Under the pieces are notes generated by a model. It ran no database searches, was not told the DNA's origin, and saw only the letters and a program-made list of their open reading frames with translations. Made by a program: the position numbers and the translations under genes. Positions 27,201 through 35,500 of a stretch of DNA of 64,000 bases are shown here, piece after piece (the stretch's first letter is position 1; every line of letters starts with the position of its first letter). Source of the stretch: Fluviicola sp. (GTDB taxonomy: Bacteria > Bacteroidota > Bacteroidia > Flavobacteriales_D > Crocinitomicaceae); contig NZ_JAQSWB010000001.1 in assembly GCF_029266855.1 (NCBI RefSeq), positions 1 to 64,000 of the forward strand, in the 5' to 3' direction.

Positions 27201-27235
27201 CTTTAGTTACCTTGTACTTTGAAACACCAAACTAG
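24218..27235 (+). CDS. Two-component-propeller sensor histidine kinase (LytS/HisKA_7TM-free type)
   Basis: A membrane sensor of about 1,005 residues from the ATG at 24218, which places a clean signal peptide (MKFRFWLLFCLLNLTLFGQ) at the N-terminus; an ATG at 24152 would add 22 residues. The periplasmic part has two-component propeller blades (NGFIWLATPKGIERFDG) and a Y_Y_Y-like domain (SYRLLGLDNKWI). A transmembrane helix near bases 26470-26535 and a coiled segment follow. The LytS-type kinase core has the phospho-acceptor His in MNPHFLFN (codon near 26639) and an ATP-binding N-box (PFIENAIWHG). It is followed by its response regulator after a 3-bp gap. The signal sensed is unknown. Confidence 0.92.
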   Translation: MKFRFWLLFCLLNLTLFGQRGLIQYSKENGLNSNEIRDVAYDHNGFIWLATPKGIERFDGQRFIHFKHDPLDSLSLASNDIQGLVFDGRKTIWASTYNKGLIAIQTETFDIVNYNKHTVPSFGSNRINTIAVLNDIIWYSSVEGKLFSFNSKSKRTVRFSLRKFDPKVSSLNAILIDKLDPNKLWIMASNGLYRFGVQDRGGTLFRFRRSTDINPQASSSYRNDMSCAVQDSKGNLFIGLKRGGLLYFDQFQGLFKSFPISIEDLRYQEISSIQWRDSRYLYLCLLNKEILLFDTNKKEYVRYEESERSAVMPFRITKFGSQLAIASSNSGLFIHDESLIYGIKVKTDIQLQAVKYSPDKKSAYQLLGGSSAILKRIKGKGPEVIRLEGLMDAKTFYYLKDGSILVVGENGLIRIDRNYRIANKTLHSNHRSIDKRFQNSLLVGDSLLFVGTLDASLLRFRLSDFSFKKIYSIPEETKLDETREYFPLAMVYLDHAVYFSENEQLYRYDIQSKQVERIKLFNHENTDQITCLAISNKQKLWIGTRASGVWSYQLKTKKLLNEFTSFNGLQSDEVNQLTLDSGGRLWILNPSCVAIINTHSGKVLSLEKRNGISDVFAINVTPDSVYFLQKNSYVVGEISKSLPTRKKAIPYVIQIRDMNGVSRFPKSKFRYAYNENNLVFEFGIRDFSNAENNMVSYRLLGLDNKWINGNQKNEALYHNLPSDKYVFQVKVVEGDESTITSYAFKITKPFWRRWWFITLSALAGAFGIWFFMRSRIKRIQSTEQMKAEFSLQINEMESKALRAQMNPHFLFNSLNSIRLFILKDEVDNAADYIAKFSKLLRMILNYSRQDMITVYDEIQSLKLYLEFERLRFDQDFDFDLQIDGQEVLDCQIPPMIIQPFIENAIWHGLMPRAEEGGKIRVSFQKQLSGLYVMVQDNGIGREKAKENNRKRSLKEGSVGLQITKDRLRSLTLRTKRQNEFEIEDLIDENGRAIGTLVTLYFETPN

Positions 27236-27238
27236 ATT

Positions 27239-27964
27239 ATGAAATTACGTGCAATTATTGTAGATGATGAAAGGCACAGTTTAGAAACTACTGCTATTTT
27301 AATTCGGAAGTTTTGTCCTGATGTTGAGGTCATTGCCGAATTACAAAGCCCAATCGACGCAGTCGAAGTAATTAATACGGAAGAGCCCGATTTACTCTTT
27401 CTTGATATATCAATGCCAAAGATGAATGGCTTTGAATTACTGAACGTATTGACCTATAAAGAATCCGATGTAATTTTCACCACTGCTTACGATGAATATG
27501 CCCTGGAAGGCTTTAAACAAGGGGCCGTACATTACCTGGTGAAACCTATTGATGCGGAGGACCTGGTTGAAAGTGTTCAGCGTGTGAAAAAGAAACGATC
27601 AGAGGGAAGATCATCCGGGATAAACGGAATGGGGCTGAAACCTAAAATTCCGATTTCTTCATTGAATGGGGTGGAACTGATCGAAGTTGACCAGATCATC
27701 CGCTGTGAATCAGATGGAAATTACACAACGATCGTTCTGCACCAGAGAAAGATCACAGTTTCGAAAACCTTGAAGGAAATTGAAAAGCAGCTGGTAGATT
27801 TTCCATTCTTTTTCAGATTACACAATTCTCATTTGGTAAACCTGAATCAGGTGGTTAAGTATATTCGTGGCGAAGGCGGTTCCGTGATTTTGTCAAACCA
27901 GGAGGAGATCGGGGTTTCCAGAAGCAAGAAAATGGAGCTTTTGGAAGTTTTGGGAATCAACTAA
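27239..27964 (+). CDS. LytTR-family response regulator
   Basis: A 241-residue regulator. The receiver domain (residues 1-120) has the acidic pair D9/D10 and the phospho-acceptor D56 in LFLDISMP. The LytTR DNA-binding domain covers about residues 135-240 (CESDGNYTTIVL...FFRLHNSHLVNL). It forms an operon with the upstream kinase. Target promoters are unknown; no repeated LytTR-type site was spotted locally. Confidence 0.96.
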   Translation: MKLRAIIVDDERHSLETTAILIRKFCPDVEVIAELQSPIDAVEVINTEEPDLLFLDISMPKMNGFELLNVLTYKESDVIFTTAYDEYALEGFKQGAVHYLVKPIDAEDLVESVQRVKKKRSEGRSSGINGMGLKPKIPISSLNGVELIEVDQIIRCESDGNYTTIVLHQRKITVSKTLKEIEKQLVDFPFFFRLHNSHLVNLNQVVKYIRGEGGSVILSNQEEIGVSRSKKMELLEVLGIN

Positions 27965-28057
27965 CCCGGGAATTCACACACTGAAATCTAAAATCCACAT
28001 GTTTAAGACGGGGACTTCTATGTCTTTCGTTACATTTGGTATAATAATACTATTGTT

Positions 28058-28885
28058 ATGAAAACATTTCTGCTTGCGCTAATCGTATGTCTTTTATCTT
28101 CAGTTGTTTCCGGACAGGAAGGATTGATCAAATCTGTCGGTACAACGGCCAAAGAAAAAGCAAATGCCCAGGATTTCAATACTACCAGAAATAACCGTGA
28201 AAGGGGAAATCTGAGAGAAGAAAAGAAAGAAGCTTCTCCTGCACCTGCTTCGGCACCTGCAGAATCGGCATCGCCGGTAGAAACCGCGCCTTCGGGAGAC
28301 TACCAGGCGTCCTATACTTTTACAAGCAGTGTAACATATAAAATTGAGAGTACGAATAAACCGGGTGAATCCCAGGATATCAATTACGATTTCGGAGACC
28401 AGGTGATCAAAATGGAGGCAGGTAAACAGGATATGTCTTCCATTATCGATTCGAAGAACGGTGTGATGATCATGCTGAACAACAAGGAGAAGACTGCAAT
28501 GGTCATGTCGACCAAGGCGATGGAAGCTGCCATGAAACAGCAGCAAATGAACCAGGGTGAAAAACCGGCGGCCAAGGTTACAAAAACCGGCAGAACCAAA
28601 ACTATCCTGGGTTATAAATGCGAAGAGATACTGATTGAATCCGATAAGAAAACGGAAGTGTGGATCACAAAAGATGCAGGGATCGACGTAAGCAATACGT
28701 TCGCAAATATGAGTAAGACTTCTGCTTCACAAATTCCGGACGAAGCTTTCAAAGAAGGAGGAATGATGATGGAAATGAATTCATACGATGCAGCAGGGAA
28801 AGCCGAAATGCATATGGTGATGACTGCTCTTTCCAAAGCAAGTAAAACGGTAAATATCGGCGCTTACAAAATAACTAAGCTATAG
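28058..28885 (+). CDS. Secreted DUF4412-type protein
   Basis: A 275-residue protein with a signal peptide (MKTFLLALIVCLLSSVVSGQ) and a low-complexity Ala/Pro/Ser stretch (about residues 65-90). It continues into a domain typical of DUF4412: SIIDSKNGVMIMLNNKEKTAM, then a Met/Gln-rich patch, then GYKCEEILIESDKKTEVWIT. Likely periplasmic; function unknown. The last 11 bp overlap the 3' end of the convergent epimerase gene, which requires termination inside coding sequence. Confidence 0.85.
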   Translation: MKTFLLALIVCLLSSVVSGQEGLIKSVGTTAKEKANAQDFNTTRNNRERGNLREEKKEASPAPASAPAESASPVETAPSGDYQASYTFTSSVTYKIESTNKPGESQDINYDFGDQVIKMEAGKQDMSSIIDSKNGVMIMLNNKEKTAMVMSTKAMEAAMKQQQMNQGEKPAAKVTKTGRTKTILGYKCEEILIESDKKTEVWITKDAGIDVSNTFANMSKTSASQIPDEAFKEGGMMMEMNSYDAAGKAEMHMVMTALSKASKTVNIGAYKITKL

Positions 28886-29660
28886 GAAAGCTTTTTGGAT
28901 CAGGATAAATATACTTGTATCCGAGTTCCAGGGAATAAGCGTTCGAAATAATGCGTTCGGAACGTGTTTTGTCTTCAAATAACGGAGGCTGAATTCCAAG
29001 TTTGGAAGCCATCTCAGTATAAAATTGACCTTTTAACGGATGTTCGGTAGCGCATCCGTTTATTGTTTTATTCCAGATCTTATTCAGGATAACGTGCTCG
29101 ATCAAACCAATAGCATCTTCCCGGTGGATTAAATTCACGCGTTCAAAAGCCTGGTAAGTTTTCCCCGACTTCGACATAGCAGTTACCGGGTATCGTGACG
29201 GACCAACCAAACCACTTAGCCGGATAACAGTTAAACGGTCCCGCAGCATGGAACTGATCGCCAGTTCGGCGTAACCCACTGAATTCGTTTTCACGGAACC
29301 GGCAGGATAATCCGATTCGGTAAATGTGGCATTCCTTTCGGGATAAATACTGGTAGAACTCAACTGGATCACTTTACAGGAAGGGGAGGCCAGGTCCAGC
29401 ATACGGACACAATCTTTGGCATATGTTTTTTCATCCGTTTTTGACGGTGTAAATGCCAGGATAAGAACATCCACATCATTCAAATAAGCGCTTACTGCCT
29501 GTTTTTTTTGCAAAGGATCGAGCAGAACGTGCGAAAAACGTTCATGGGATAAGTCCACAGAACGCGATCGCGTTGTTCCGATTACCTGGAATCCTTTATT
29601 TAAGAGTGATTTTGCGAGTGGAAGTCCAAGCCATCCCAGTCCAATGATGCCTACCTTCAT
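28875..29660 (-). CDS. NAD(P)-binding epimerase/dehydratase-like protein (YeeZ-type SDR)
   Basis: A 261-residue cytosolic protein with an N-terminal Rossmann motif GLGWLGLPLA (GxGxxG), an SDR-like central strand (VIQLSSTSIYP) and VGYAELAI at the position of the YxxxK region, with the Lys replaced. The replacement (YAELA) suggests a non-canonical or lost dehydrogenase activity. It resembles the YeeZ group of extended SDRs, whose substrate is unknown. It converges on the DUF4412 gene with an 11-bp overlap. Confidence 0.82.
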   Translation of the reverse strand: MKVGIIGLGWLGLPLAKSLLNKGFQVIGTTRSRSVDLSHERFSHVLLDPLQKKQAVSAYLNDVDVLILAFTPSKTDEKTYAKDCVRMLDLASPSCKVIQLSSTSIYPERNATFTESDYPAGSVKTNSVGYAELAISSMLRDRLTVIRLSGLVGPSRYPVTAMSKSGKTYQAFERVNLIHREDAIGLIEHVILNKIWNKTINGCATEHPLKGQFYTEMASKLGIQPPLFEDKTRSERIISNAYSLELGYKYIYPDPKSFPIA

Positions 29661-29685
29661 GGGAATAAATGTACGCTATTTGCGC

Positions 29686-30090
29686 TTAATTTTCCTTGAT
29701 CCACGTGTTTTTTATAGTGTGTCGGACCAAATAATATTTACTGTCTCTCCAATAGAAGAAACAAACACAGTTATTAATCCCATCGATGATCATTTCGTAT
29801 TCATTCCCGACATCACTTTTGATGGTCATGGTATACTTGATCTCCTCTTCGTTGTAATCGTATTTAGTAATGAAATAATCCGAAGAAATACTTGCCGTGG
29901 TGTGGTGAAAAGTCGTCAGTTCCTTGTTAAATTCGAATAAGGTTCCGCCTTCATCGGTAGAAGTTATATCCCATTGAGAGGTTTCTTCATTCCAAACACC
30001 ATCCTGGCGATAATTCGTAGAGATGTTCAGTTGAGCAAAAGAAATGATGGAAGTAAACAGCAGGCTGAAGATTAAAAGGTACTTTTTCAT
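29686..30090 (-). CDS. Small secreted protein of unknown function
   Basis: A 134-residue protein with a signal peptide (MKKYLLIFSLLFTSIISFAQ) and a predicted beta-rich mature part. Two adjacent-type cysteines occur in NNCVCFFYW. No family is recognised. It sits 26 bp before the epimerase gene on the same strand, so co-transcription is possible. Confidence 0.7.
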   Translation of the reverse strand: MKKYLLIFSLLFTSIISFAQLNISTNYRQDGVWNEETSQWDITSTDEGGTLFEFNKELTTFHHTTASISSDYFITKYDYNEEEIKYTMTIKSDVGNEYEMIIDGINNCVCFFYWRDSKYYLVRHTIKNTWIKEN

Positions 30091-30324
30091 AGCGTAATAA
30101 TTTAGTTGAACAAAGTAACGATAGTAATTTACATTTCACAATAATGCAATTGGTGTATTTTGCTCACTTCGAGTGGTTTGTTTGTATGAATGTGTAAAAT
30201 GTTATTGAGCTCTTTCCTTGAGAGGGAATTGGGATAAGTACTACAAGCGCAAATATTCAAAAAATGATCTGGATCATCATTTACAAGCGGCTTTTATCAG
30301 TAATTTTGGGACTAAATATCGACT

Positions 30325-31362
30325 ATGTTTTCAAAAGGATTTATACGCTTAAACTGGATCACTTTGGTGCTGATCTTCCTGGTAATTATTGCCGGCAGTG
30401 TTGTACGGACATCAGGAAGCGGAATGGGTTGCCCGGATTGGCCGAAGTGTTTCGGATCATGGGTGCCTCCGACCAGTGAAGCACAATTACCTGGAAATTA
30501 TAGGGAAGTGTATGGCGAAAAACGTGTGGCGAAGGTAGAGAAGTTTGCACGCTTCCTATCTGCGCTTGGAATGAAAGAAACAGCCGAAAAGATCAAAAAA
30601 GATCCGAGAACATATGAAGAAGAGCCTTTCAATGCACAACGAACCTGGACAGAATACGGAAACCGCCTGGTGGGATTTTTAGCAGGAAACGGGGTTTTGA
30701 TCATCTTTCTTTGGGGATTTTTGAAATATCGCAAAGACCGGAGATTGGTTTGGCTTTCCCTGATCAACCTGGTTGCAATCGGTTTGAATGGCTGGTTCGG
30801 TTCCATTGTCGTAGCAACCAACCTGGTTCCCTGGACGATTACCGTTCACATGTTTTTAGCACTCCTGGTAGTTTGCCTTCAATTATTGCTCATTCGCAGG
30901 ATCAGCCCGGTTCAGCAAAAGACTTTTAATTTACCCGTTGCAATGAAATGGCTGATCGGGATTATTTTGGCAATCACGGCCTACCAGATGTTTCTCGGAA
31001 CGCAGGTACGCGAATACATTGATCAGTTAACACAGCAGGGCTTGGGAAGAGATGCCTGGACAAGCCGCTTCGGATGGGCCTTCTTTATTCATCGCTCCTT
31101 TTCCTGGGCAGTATTGGTTTTGATGGTTTTATTGGTATTCCTGAATTACAAAACAGACAAAGTCCAATCCGTTTACTGGGCATTTTTTGTGCTGGTCATT
31201 GAATTGACAGGCGGAGTTTTATTGGCTTATGCCGACATGCCAGGTTTTGTGCAAGTATCTCATTTATTGTGTGCTACTATTTTATTCGGGATCTTATTCC
31301 TACAATTCATAAGACTCCGACCTTTATCGAAACCCCTTTCAAAGAACAGTATCCGCGGATAA
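30325..31362 (+). CDS. ctaA: Heme A synthase (COX15/CtaA family)
   Basis: A 345-residue inner-membrane enzyme that converts heme O to heme A for cytochrome oxidase. Eight hydrophobic segments are visible. The family start GSVVRTSGSGMGCPDWPKCFG carries a conserved Cys pair, and the first-half (WTEYGNRLVG, ITVHMFLALL) and second-half (FIHRSFSWAV, VSHLLCATIL) histidine positions are consistent with the four heme ligands. The insertion around residues 50-105 is typical of Bacteroidota CtaA. A TAATTTTG box at 30300-30307 may be its promoter. Confidence 0.96.
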   Translation: MFSKGFIRLNWITLVLIFLVIIAGSVVRTSGSGMGCPDWPKCFGSWVPPTSEAQLPGNYREVYGEKRVAKVEKFARFLSALGMKETAEKIKKDPRTYEEEPFNAQRTWTEYGNRLVGFLAGNGVLIIFLWGFLKYRKDRRLVWLSLINLVAIGLNGWFGSIVVATNLVPWTITVHMFLALLVVCLQLLLIRRISPVQQKTFNLPVAMKWLIGIILAITAYQMFLGTQVREYIDQLTQQGLGRDAWTSRFGWAFFIHRSFSWAVLVLMVLLVFLNYKTDKVQSVYWAFFVLVIELTGGVLLAYADMPGFVQVSHLLCATILFGILFLQFIRLRPLSKPLSKNSIRG

Positions 31363-31389
31363 ATTTCTACAGCTTTTGGTGTTTTTAGA

Positions 31390-31418
31390 TTTGAAATTCG
31401 ATAGAAATAGTATATTTG
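31390..31418 (+). promoter_or_regulatory. Promoter upstream of the tRNA gene
   Basis: TTTG at 31390-31393 and TATATTTG at 31411-31418, separated by 17 nt, form a textbook Bacteroidota promoter. The transcript would start about 95 nt before the tRNA. Confidence 0.7.
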
Positions 31419-31500
31419 CACCCATCAATATGGAGTTTTCCTGATTGATGAAAAGAATAGAAAGATACTTACTGCATGCGCGCTAACGCTTGCATCGTCA

Positions 31501-31520
31501 GTTGAAAGTATACTTTCAAC
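31501..31520. repeat. 20-bp perfect palindrome abutting the tRNA 5' end
   Basis: GTTGAAAGTATACTTTCAAC is fully self-complementary and ends at the base before tRNA position 1. In the precursor it would form a hairpin next to the RNase P cleavage site. Confidence 0.85.
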
Positions 31521-31597
31521 GGTCCTATAGCTCAGTCGGTTAGAGCAACTGACTCATAATCAGTAGGTGCTTGGTTCGATCCCAAGTGGGACCACCA
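31521..31597 (+). tRNA. tRNA with CAU anticodon (Met, or Ile2 if lysidine-modified)
   Basis: A 77-nt cloverleaf including the encoded CCA. The acceptor stem GGTCCTA pairs with the 3' TGGGACC end (with a wobble). The D-arm (GCTCAGTCGGTTAGAGC) and T-arm (TTGGTTCGATCCCAA) are canonical. The anticodon stem ACTGA/TCAGT encloses loop CTCATAA, so the anticodon is CAT. The acceptor stem begins with a paired G, which excludes initiator tRNA. Elongator Met and tRNA-Ile2 cannot be told apart by eye. Confidence 0.93.
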
Positions 31598-31640
31598 AAA
31601 GAAAAAAGCGAATTACGGCAGTAGTTCGCTTTTTTCTTTT
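31597..31640 (+). terminator. Intrinsic terminator after the tRNA
   Basis: AAAAGAAAAAAGCGAA and TTCGCTTTTTTCTTTT are perfectly complementary 16-nt arms around a 12-nt loop, starting at the last base of CCA. Confidence 0.85.
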
Positions 31641-31935
31641 TGTCACTCTGTACTCGCTCTCACACTCACTCTTTCCAGGCTTTTTTCTTTTTGCAGAGCG
31701 AGTCCCGATAGCTATCGGGAGGAGAGTGAGAGAAGAGTGTGGACTTCCGGTTCGAAGTTTCGACAACCTGCTGTCATGTCGAGTGTTCGCCTTGTGTTCT
31801 CGATACGCTCCGCACTCGAACTGACAGGCGAACGTATCGAGACGGCAGCGGTTCGATTCCCTTTTGCTCGAAAGGCGTTGTATTTCAGTTTTTTTTGGTA
31901 GTATTGAATCAAATCATCCATACTGAAAAAATTCA
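31641..31935. other. Repeat-rich spacer downstream of the tRNA
   Basis: The spacer contains the 18-bp palindrome (31703-31720) and a long imperfect inverted repeat. Arms CTGTCATGTCGAGT (31771-31784) and ACTCGAACTGACAG (31814-31827) flank TCTCGATACG (31798-31807), which recurs inverted as CGTATCGAGA (31833-31842). No plausible gene is seen. Confidence 0.6.
31703..31720. repeat. 18-bp palindrome TCCCGATAGCTATCGGGA, copy 1
   Basis: Fully self-complementary and identical to 36903-36920. A variant with AATT in the middle occurs at 62744-62761. Confidence 0.85.
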
Positions 31936-32463
31936 ATGAGAACAATCAGTTTTATCGATATAATCAAAGACTATCAATTGTCAGCTGACAAGGCTGTGAG
32001 AATTTTTCAGAATAAATACCAAGTCGATAATATTCTGGAAGGTTGGCATAGTGGAAAATATGAGCAGACCGGCAGGTTACCTGATGTAGGACTTTCTTTT
32101 TATGCTTTCCATGGTTTTGGATTAGCCGCACATTTCAAGGATAAAATTATGGACTTCGATTTCGCATTTTTTCCAGAACCGAGACACGATGGTTTTGATT
32201 TATGGAGATTAACAAACTTTATTCAAAATCAAATCGATAAATACCCTGAATATCAGGATAACAAAAAAATCGAAAGTGAATTTAATGAACTAATAAAAAA
32301 TGGAGTTATAGTAAAACCCCAATTGGAATGTTCTACAACACTTTATTTTTTTAAGGATGCATTACACACTGAATTAATGGAAGAGATTGAAAGTAAATCT
32401 ACCAATCAGGAGGCCTCATTAAAAACTAAAGAAACTTGGTGGAAGAAACTTTTTGGTTCTTAA
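31936..32463 (+). CDS. DUF6896-like protein, possible orphan toxin-immunity protein
   Basis: A 175-residue cytosolic protein without signal or membrane segments. The core around residues 60-95 (YAFHGFGLAAHFKDKIMDFDFAF, then RHDGFDLWRL) matches what I know as DUF6896, a family I associate with immunity proteins of polymorphic toxin systems; this is from memory and unverified. No toxin is adjacent. It lies in a repeat-rich spacer downstream of a tRNA and looks AT-richer than its neighbours, which would fit acquisition. Confidence 0.65.
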   Translation: MRTISFIDIIKDYQLSADKAVRIFQNKYQVDNILEGWHSGKYEQTGRLPDVGLSFYAFHGFGLAAHFKDKIMDFDFAFFPEPRHDGFDLWRLTNFIQNQIDKYPEYQDNKKIESEFNELIKNGVIVKPQLECSTTLYFFKDALHTELMEEIESKSTNQEASLKTKETWWKKLFGS

Positions 32464-32516
32464 TCAGTAATTATTCCCGGTTCCGTTTCCCGTTCGCTCT
32501 TCTCCACAAAAAGAAA

Positions 32517-32545
32517 AAAGCCTTGGTAAAACTTACCAAGGCTTT
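32517..32545. terminator. Bidirectional terminator
   Basis: AAAGCCTTGGTAA-aac-TTACCAAGGCTTT is a perfect 13-bp stem between convergent genes, with A/T runs on both sides. Confidence 0.88.
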
Positions 32546-32562
32546 CTGATTATCAAGTATTT

Positions 32563-35500
32563 TTATTGTTTCACAAACTTCGTATTTCCTCCTGATTTTG
32601 ATCGGATAAGATATACTCCGTTTGTCAATAAGCTTACATCCAGTTCGTTTTTTCCGGATTTTAAAGTTTCCTGTTGAATGGTCTTTCCGGTCATATCAAT
32701 AATTGAAATAGTTATTGCCTCAACGGACTCAATAAACAACTGATTCGTTGCCGGATTCGGGTAGAGATTCCATTCCTGTAACGGATTTTCATCGATGTTC
32801 AAACAAGTTTCAACAGTAATTGTTGCAAAATCAGAATCAGAACACCCCAATGAATCATCATAAATATAGGATATTACAGAAACACCCGTTCCCGCAACTA
32901 CTGGATTAAATGAGGAGCCGCTTATCCCGTTCCCAGAGTAAAGACCTCCTGTAGGTTGTCCTGAAGGCAAAGGTACTAGACCTCCTTCGATACAAATTGT
33001 GTCTTGAGAAAAATCTCCGATTTGAACCACCGGATTCGGATTAACCTGAAGATTAATCACCACTACCGAATCACATCCATGAACAGAAAGCAACTCGTTG
33101 AAGTAATTACCGGAAGTTGTTTGCTCAGTTCCAAAAATGTTAATCGACTCTCCGGAACAAATTTGCAATGAATCAATGGTTTGCGTATAAGTTGGATAAA
33201 TAGTTACTGCCAAAACCGTATCTGCATAACAATAAGGGTTGTACCGGATCACTTCCAGGTCAAAAGTTCCTGAAGTATCCGCATTCCAGATCAATTCATC
33301 AGAACTCAATTCAAAAATCTGATCGATTTTCCAGGATACCTGATCGTAAAGGATATTACTTATATTTCCCTGGAGTTCAGTCCCCTGACAAATAACTGTA
33401 GTCATCGGTAAAAGCTGCAATTCTGAGCATTCAAAAAGCGTATGGATAGTCGTATTAGTTACAACTGCTGGATTGTAATCAAAATAGATATTTGCAGTGT
33501 TTTTAAGAGAGGTTCCGATCGGAAGTCCTTCTTTCAGCCAAATACGGTATTTTACAAAACCATGGCTTGCAGGTTCATTTACAATACTGTCAGGCAGATT
33601 GATCTGGTCAAAATTGAATACCAGTTCACCCATTGCATTGATTGTTGTTTCCACGGGATGGCTTGAAGCAAGGTTACTTAGTGAGTTCCAAACGAAATTA
33701 GTATCTAGCTGATCCCGAATGACAACCGTTATAGATGTATCGTTACCTGTGTTTTGAAAACGAATGGTGTAGTCAATATATTCCACATCAGGTAAAATGA
33801 ATCCTTCCGGACCAAATCCCACTGGTTCAGCAGCTTTGTCATTTGGGTCATAAGCACAAACCAGTATTTGATCAAATTGATCGGAATAGACATTTCCCGA
33901 CAGGTGAGAGATCGCAGTTAGTGAACTGCTTAACGTATCTCCCATTGAATTAAAATCCGGCAGCTGAAGTTGAAGCAAAACTCCGGTTGAAGTGAACCAA
34001 TCAAGACTGTCGAAACTCCAATAGTAATGATTTGAAACGATCGAATCGGGTGTAATATCTGCACTTATAAATGTAATATTCGTATCTAAAACAAATTCCA
34101 TTACCCCTGAGGGTTGAGTGGTTCCATTATTCTTAACTGACAGCCAATAGTTAACAATAGAATTACAACGCGGAAATTCTCCTGAAAGATTTGGTGTTAA
34201 ACTATCGAACAAGTCGGTTGGATAGAATCCAAAATCGAGACTGTCTTCAAACACAAAACCTGGAGTAACTGATACATGATAACTTAATGAATCAGATGTA
34301 ATCCCCCAATGAGGATAATCAGAGGGCGTTAATTCATAGTTCGCCACTACAGTCGGATCAAAATCTATAGAATACCTTCCATTATCAAACGTGTAATGAT
34401 AAACATCACTTGGTATAGAAATGATATTCGGTAGTGCAATTCCAATTTCAAGACTGTCTCTTTGTCCATTTTGATTTGCGTCAATGTAAAAATTACCACG
34501 TGCCTGGAACGGAGCTAATATGTCATTTTTATTTAGTGCGATCTTATCGCTATTGGAAAAAATCGTGAATACATCCTGGTCGCCATCATTATCAACGTCT
34601 GCAACCATTACTTTCGAATACCCACTGTTAAAATTCATGAGCGAACCGGACTCTCTTTTATCAAATTGTCCATTTCCATGGTTTTCAAACCAGCAAACCC
34701 CATTATGTAAATAAGTGCTGCGTGATGTTAAGATATCAGTATCGCCATCCAGATCCATATCCACTAATTTGAGATCCAAAAGACCAGGATATTCGTCATC
34801 AATGTTATTTTCCACACCTGTAAACACACCATTTCCAGGGTTTTCAAACCAACTTATAGCTCCGTTACCAAAAATGGAAACCACCACGTCGTTATCATGA
34901 TCGTTATCCATATCTGCAATAGCGATTGATGATATATCACCATCTATTCCTACGATTTTACTTGTCCAGTTTGCCCCGTTCTTTTTATACCATAGAACCT
35001 GTGCAGCATTACAAAAGCCAATAACATCTTTTATCCCATCTCCATCCATATCCGCAGTTGAAATATACTTAGGATCACTTATGGCATTTAAAGCTGAAAT
35101 AAACTTGATAGAACTGAAGGTGGCGCCACCCAAATTCTCGAACCAGACGAATCGGTTTATACTTAAAAATGCTGCTGCGATATCGATATCTCCATCGTTA
35201 TCGAAGTCAGCAGCCGTAATATTTTCTACTCCGGTAACCGCTGTAGTAATTACCTGCTGCGGAGCAAATTGTCCACCTGTATTTTTGTACCAGGCAATCT
35301 TATTATCCAAAGGGGATGCAGAAACTAAATCTAAGAGCTGATCGCCATCCATGTCAACAGCTAATACTGTAACAGGTCCGTTGGCCTGGTTTGAAATCAA
35401 TTTTTGAGGCGTATAAATCCCATTCCCTAAATTTTCATGCATGGCTATTTTATCATCGTCATAAGATATCGTTATCAGGTCCTCGTCACCATCAATATCT

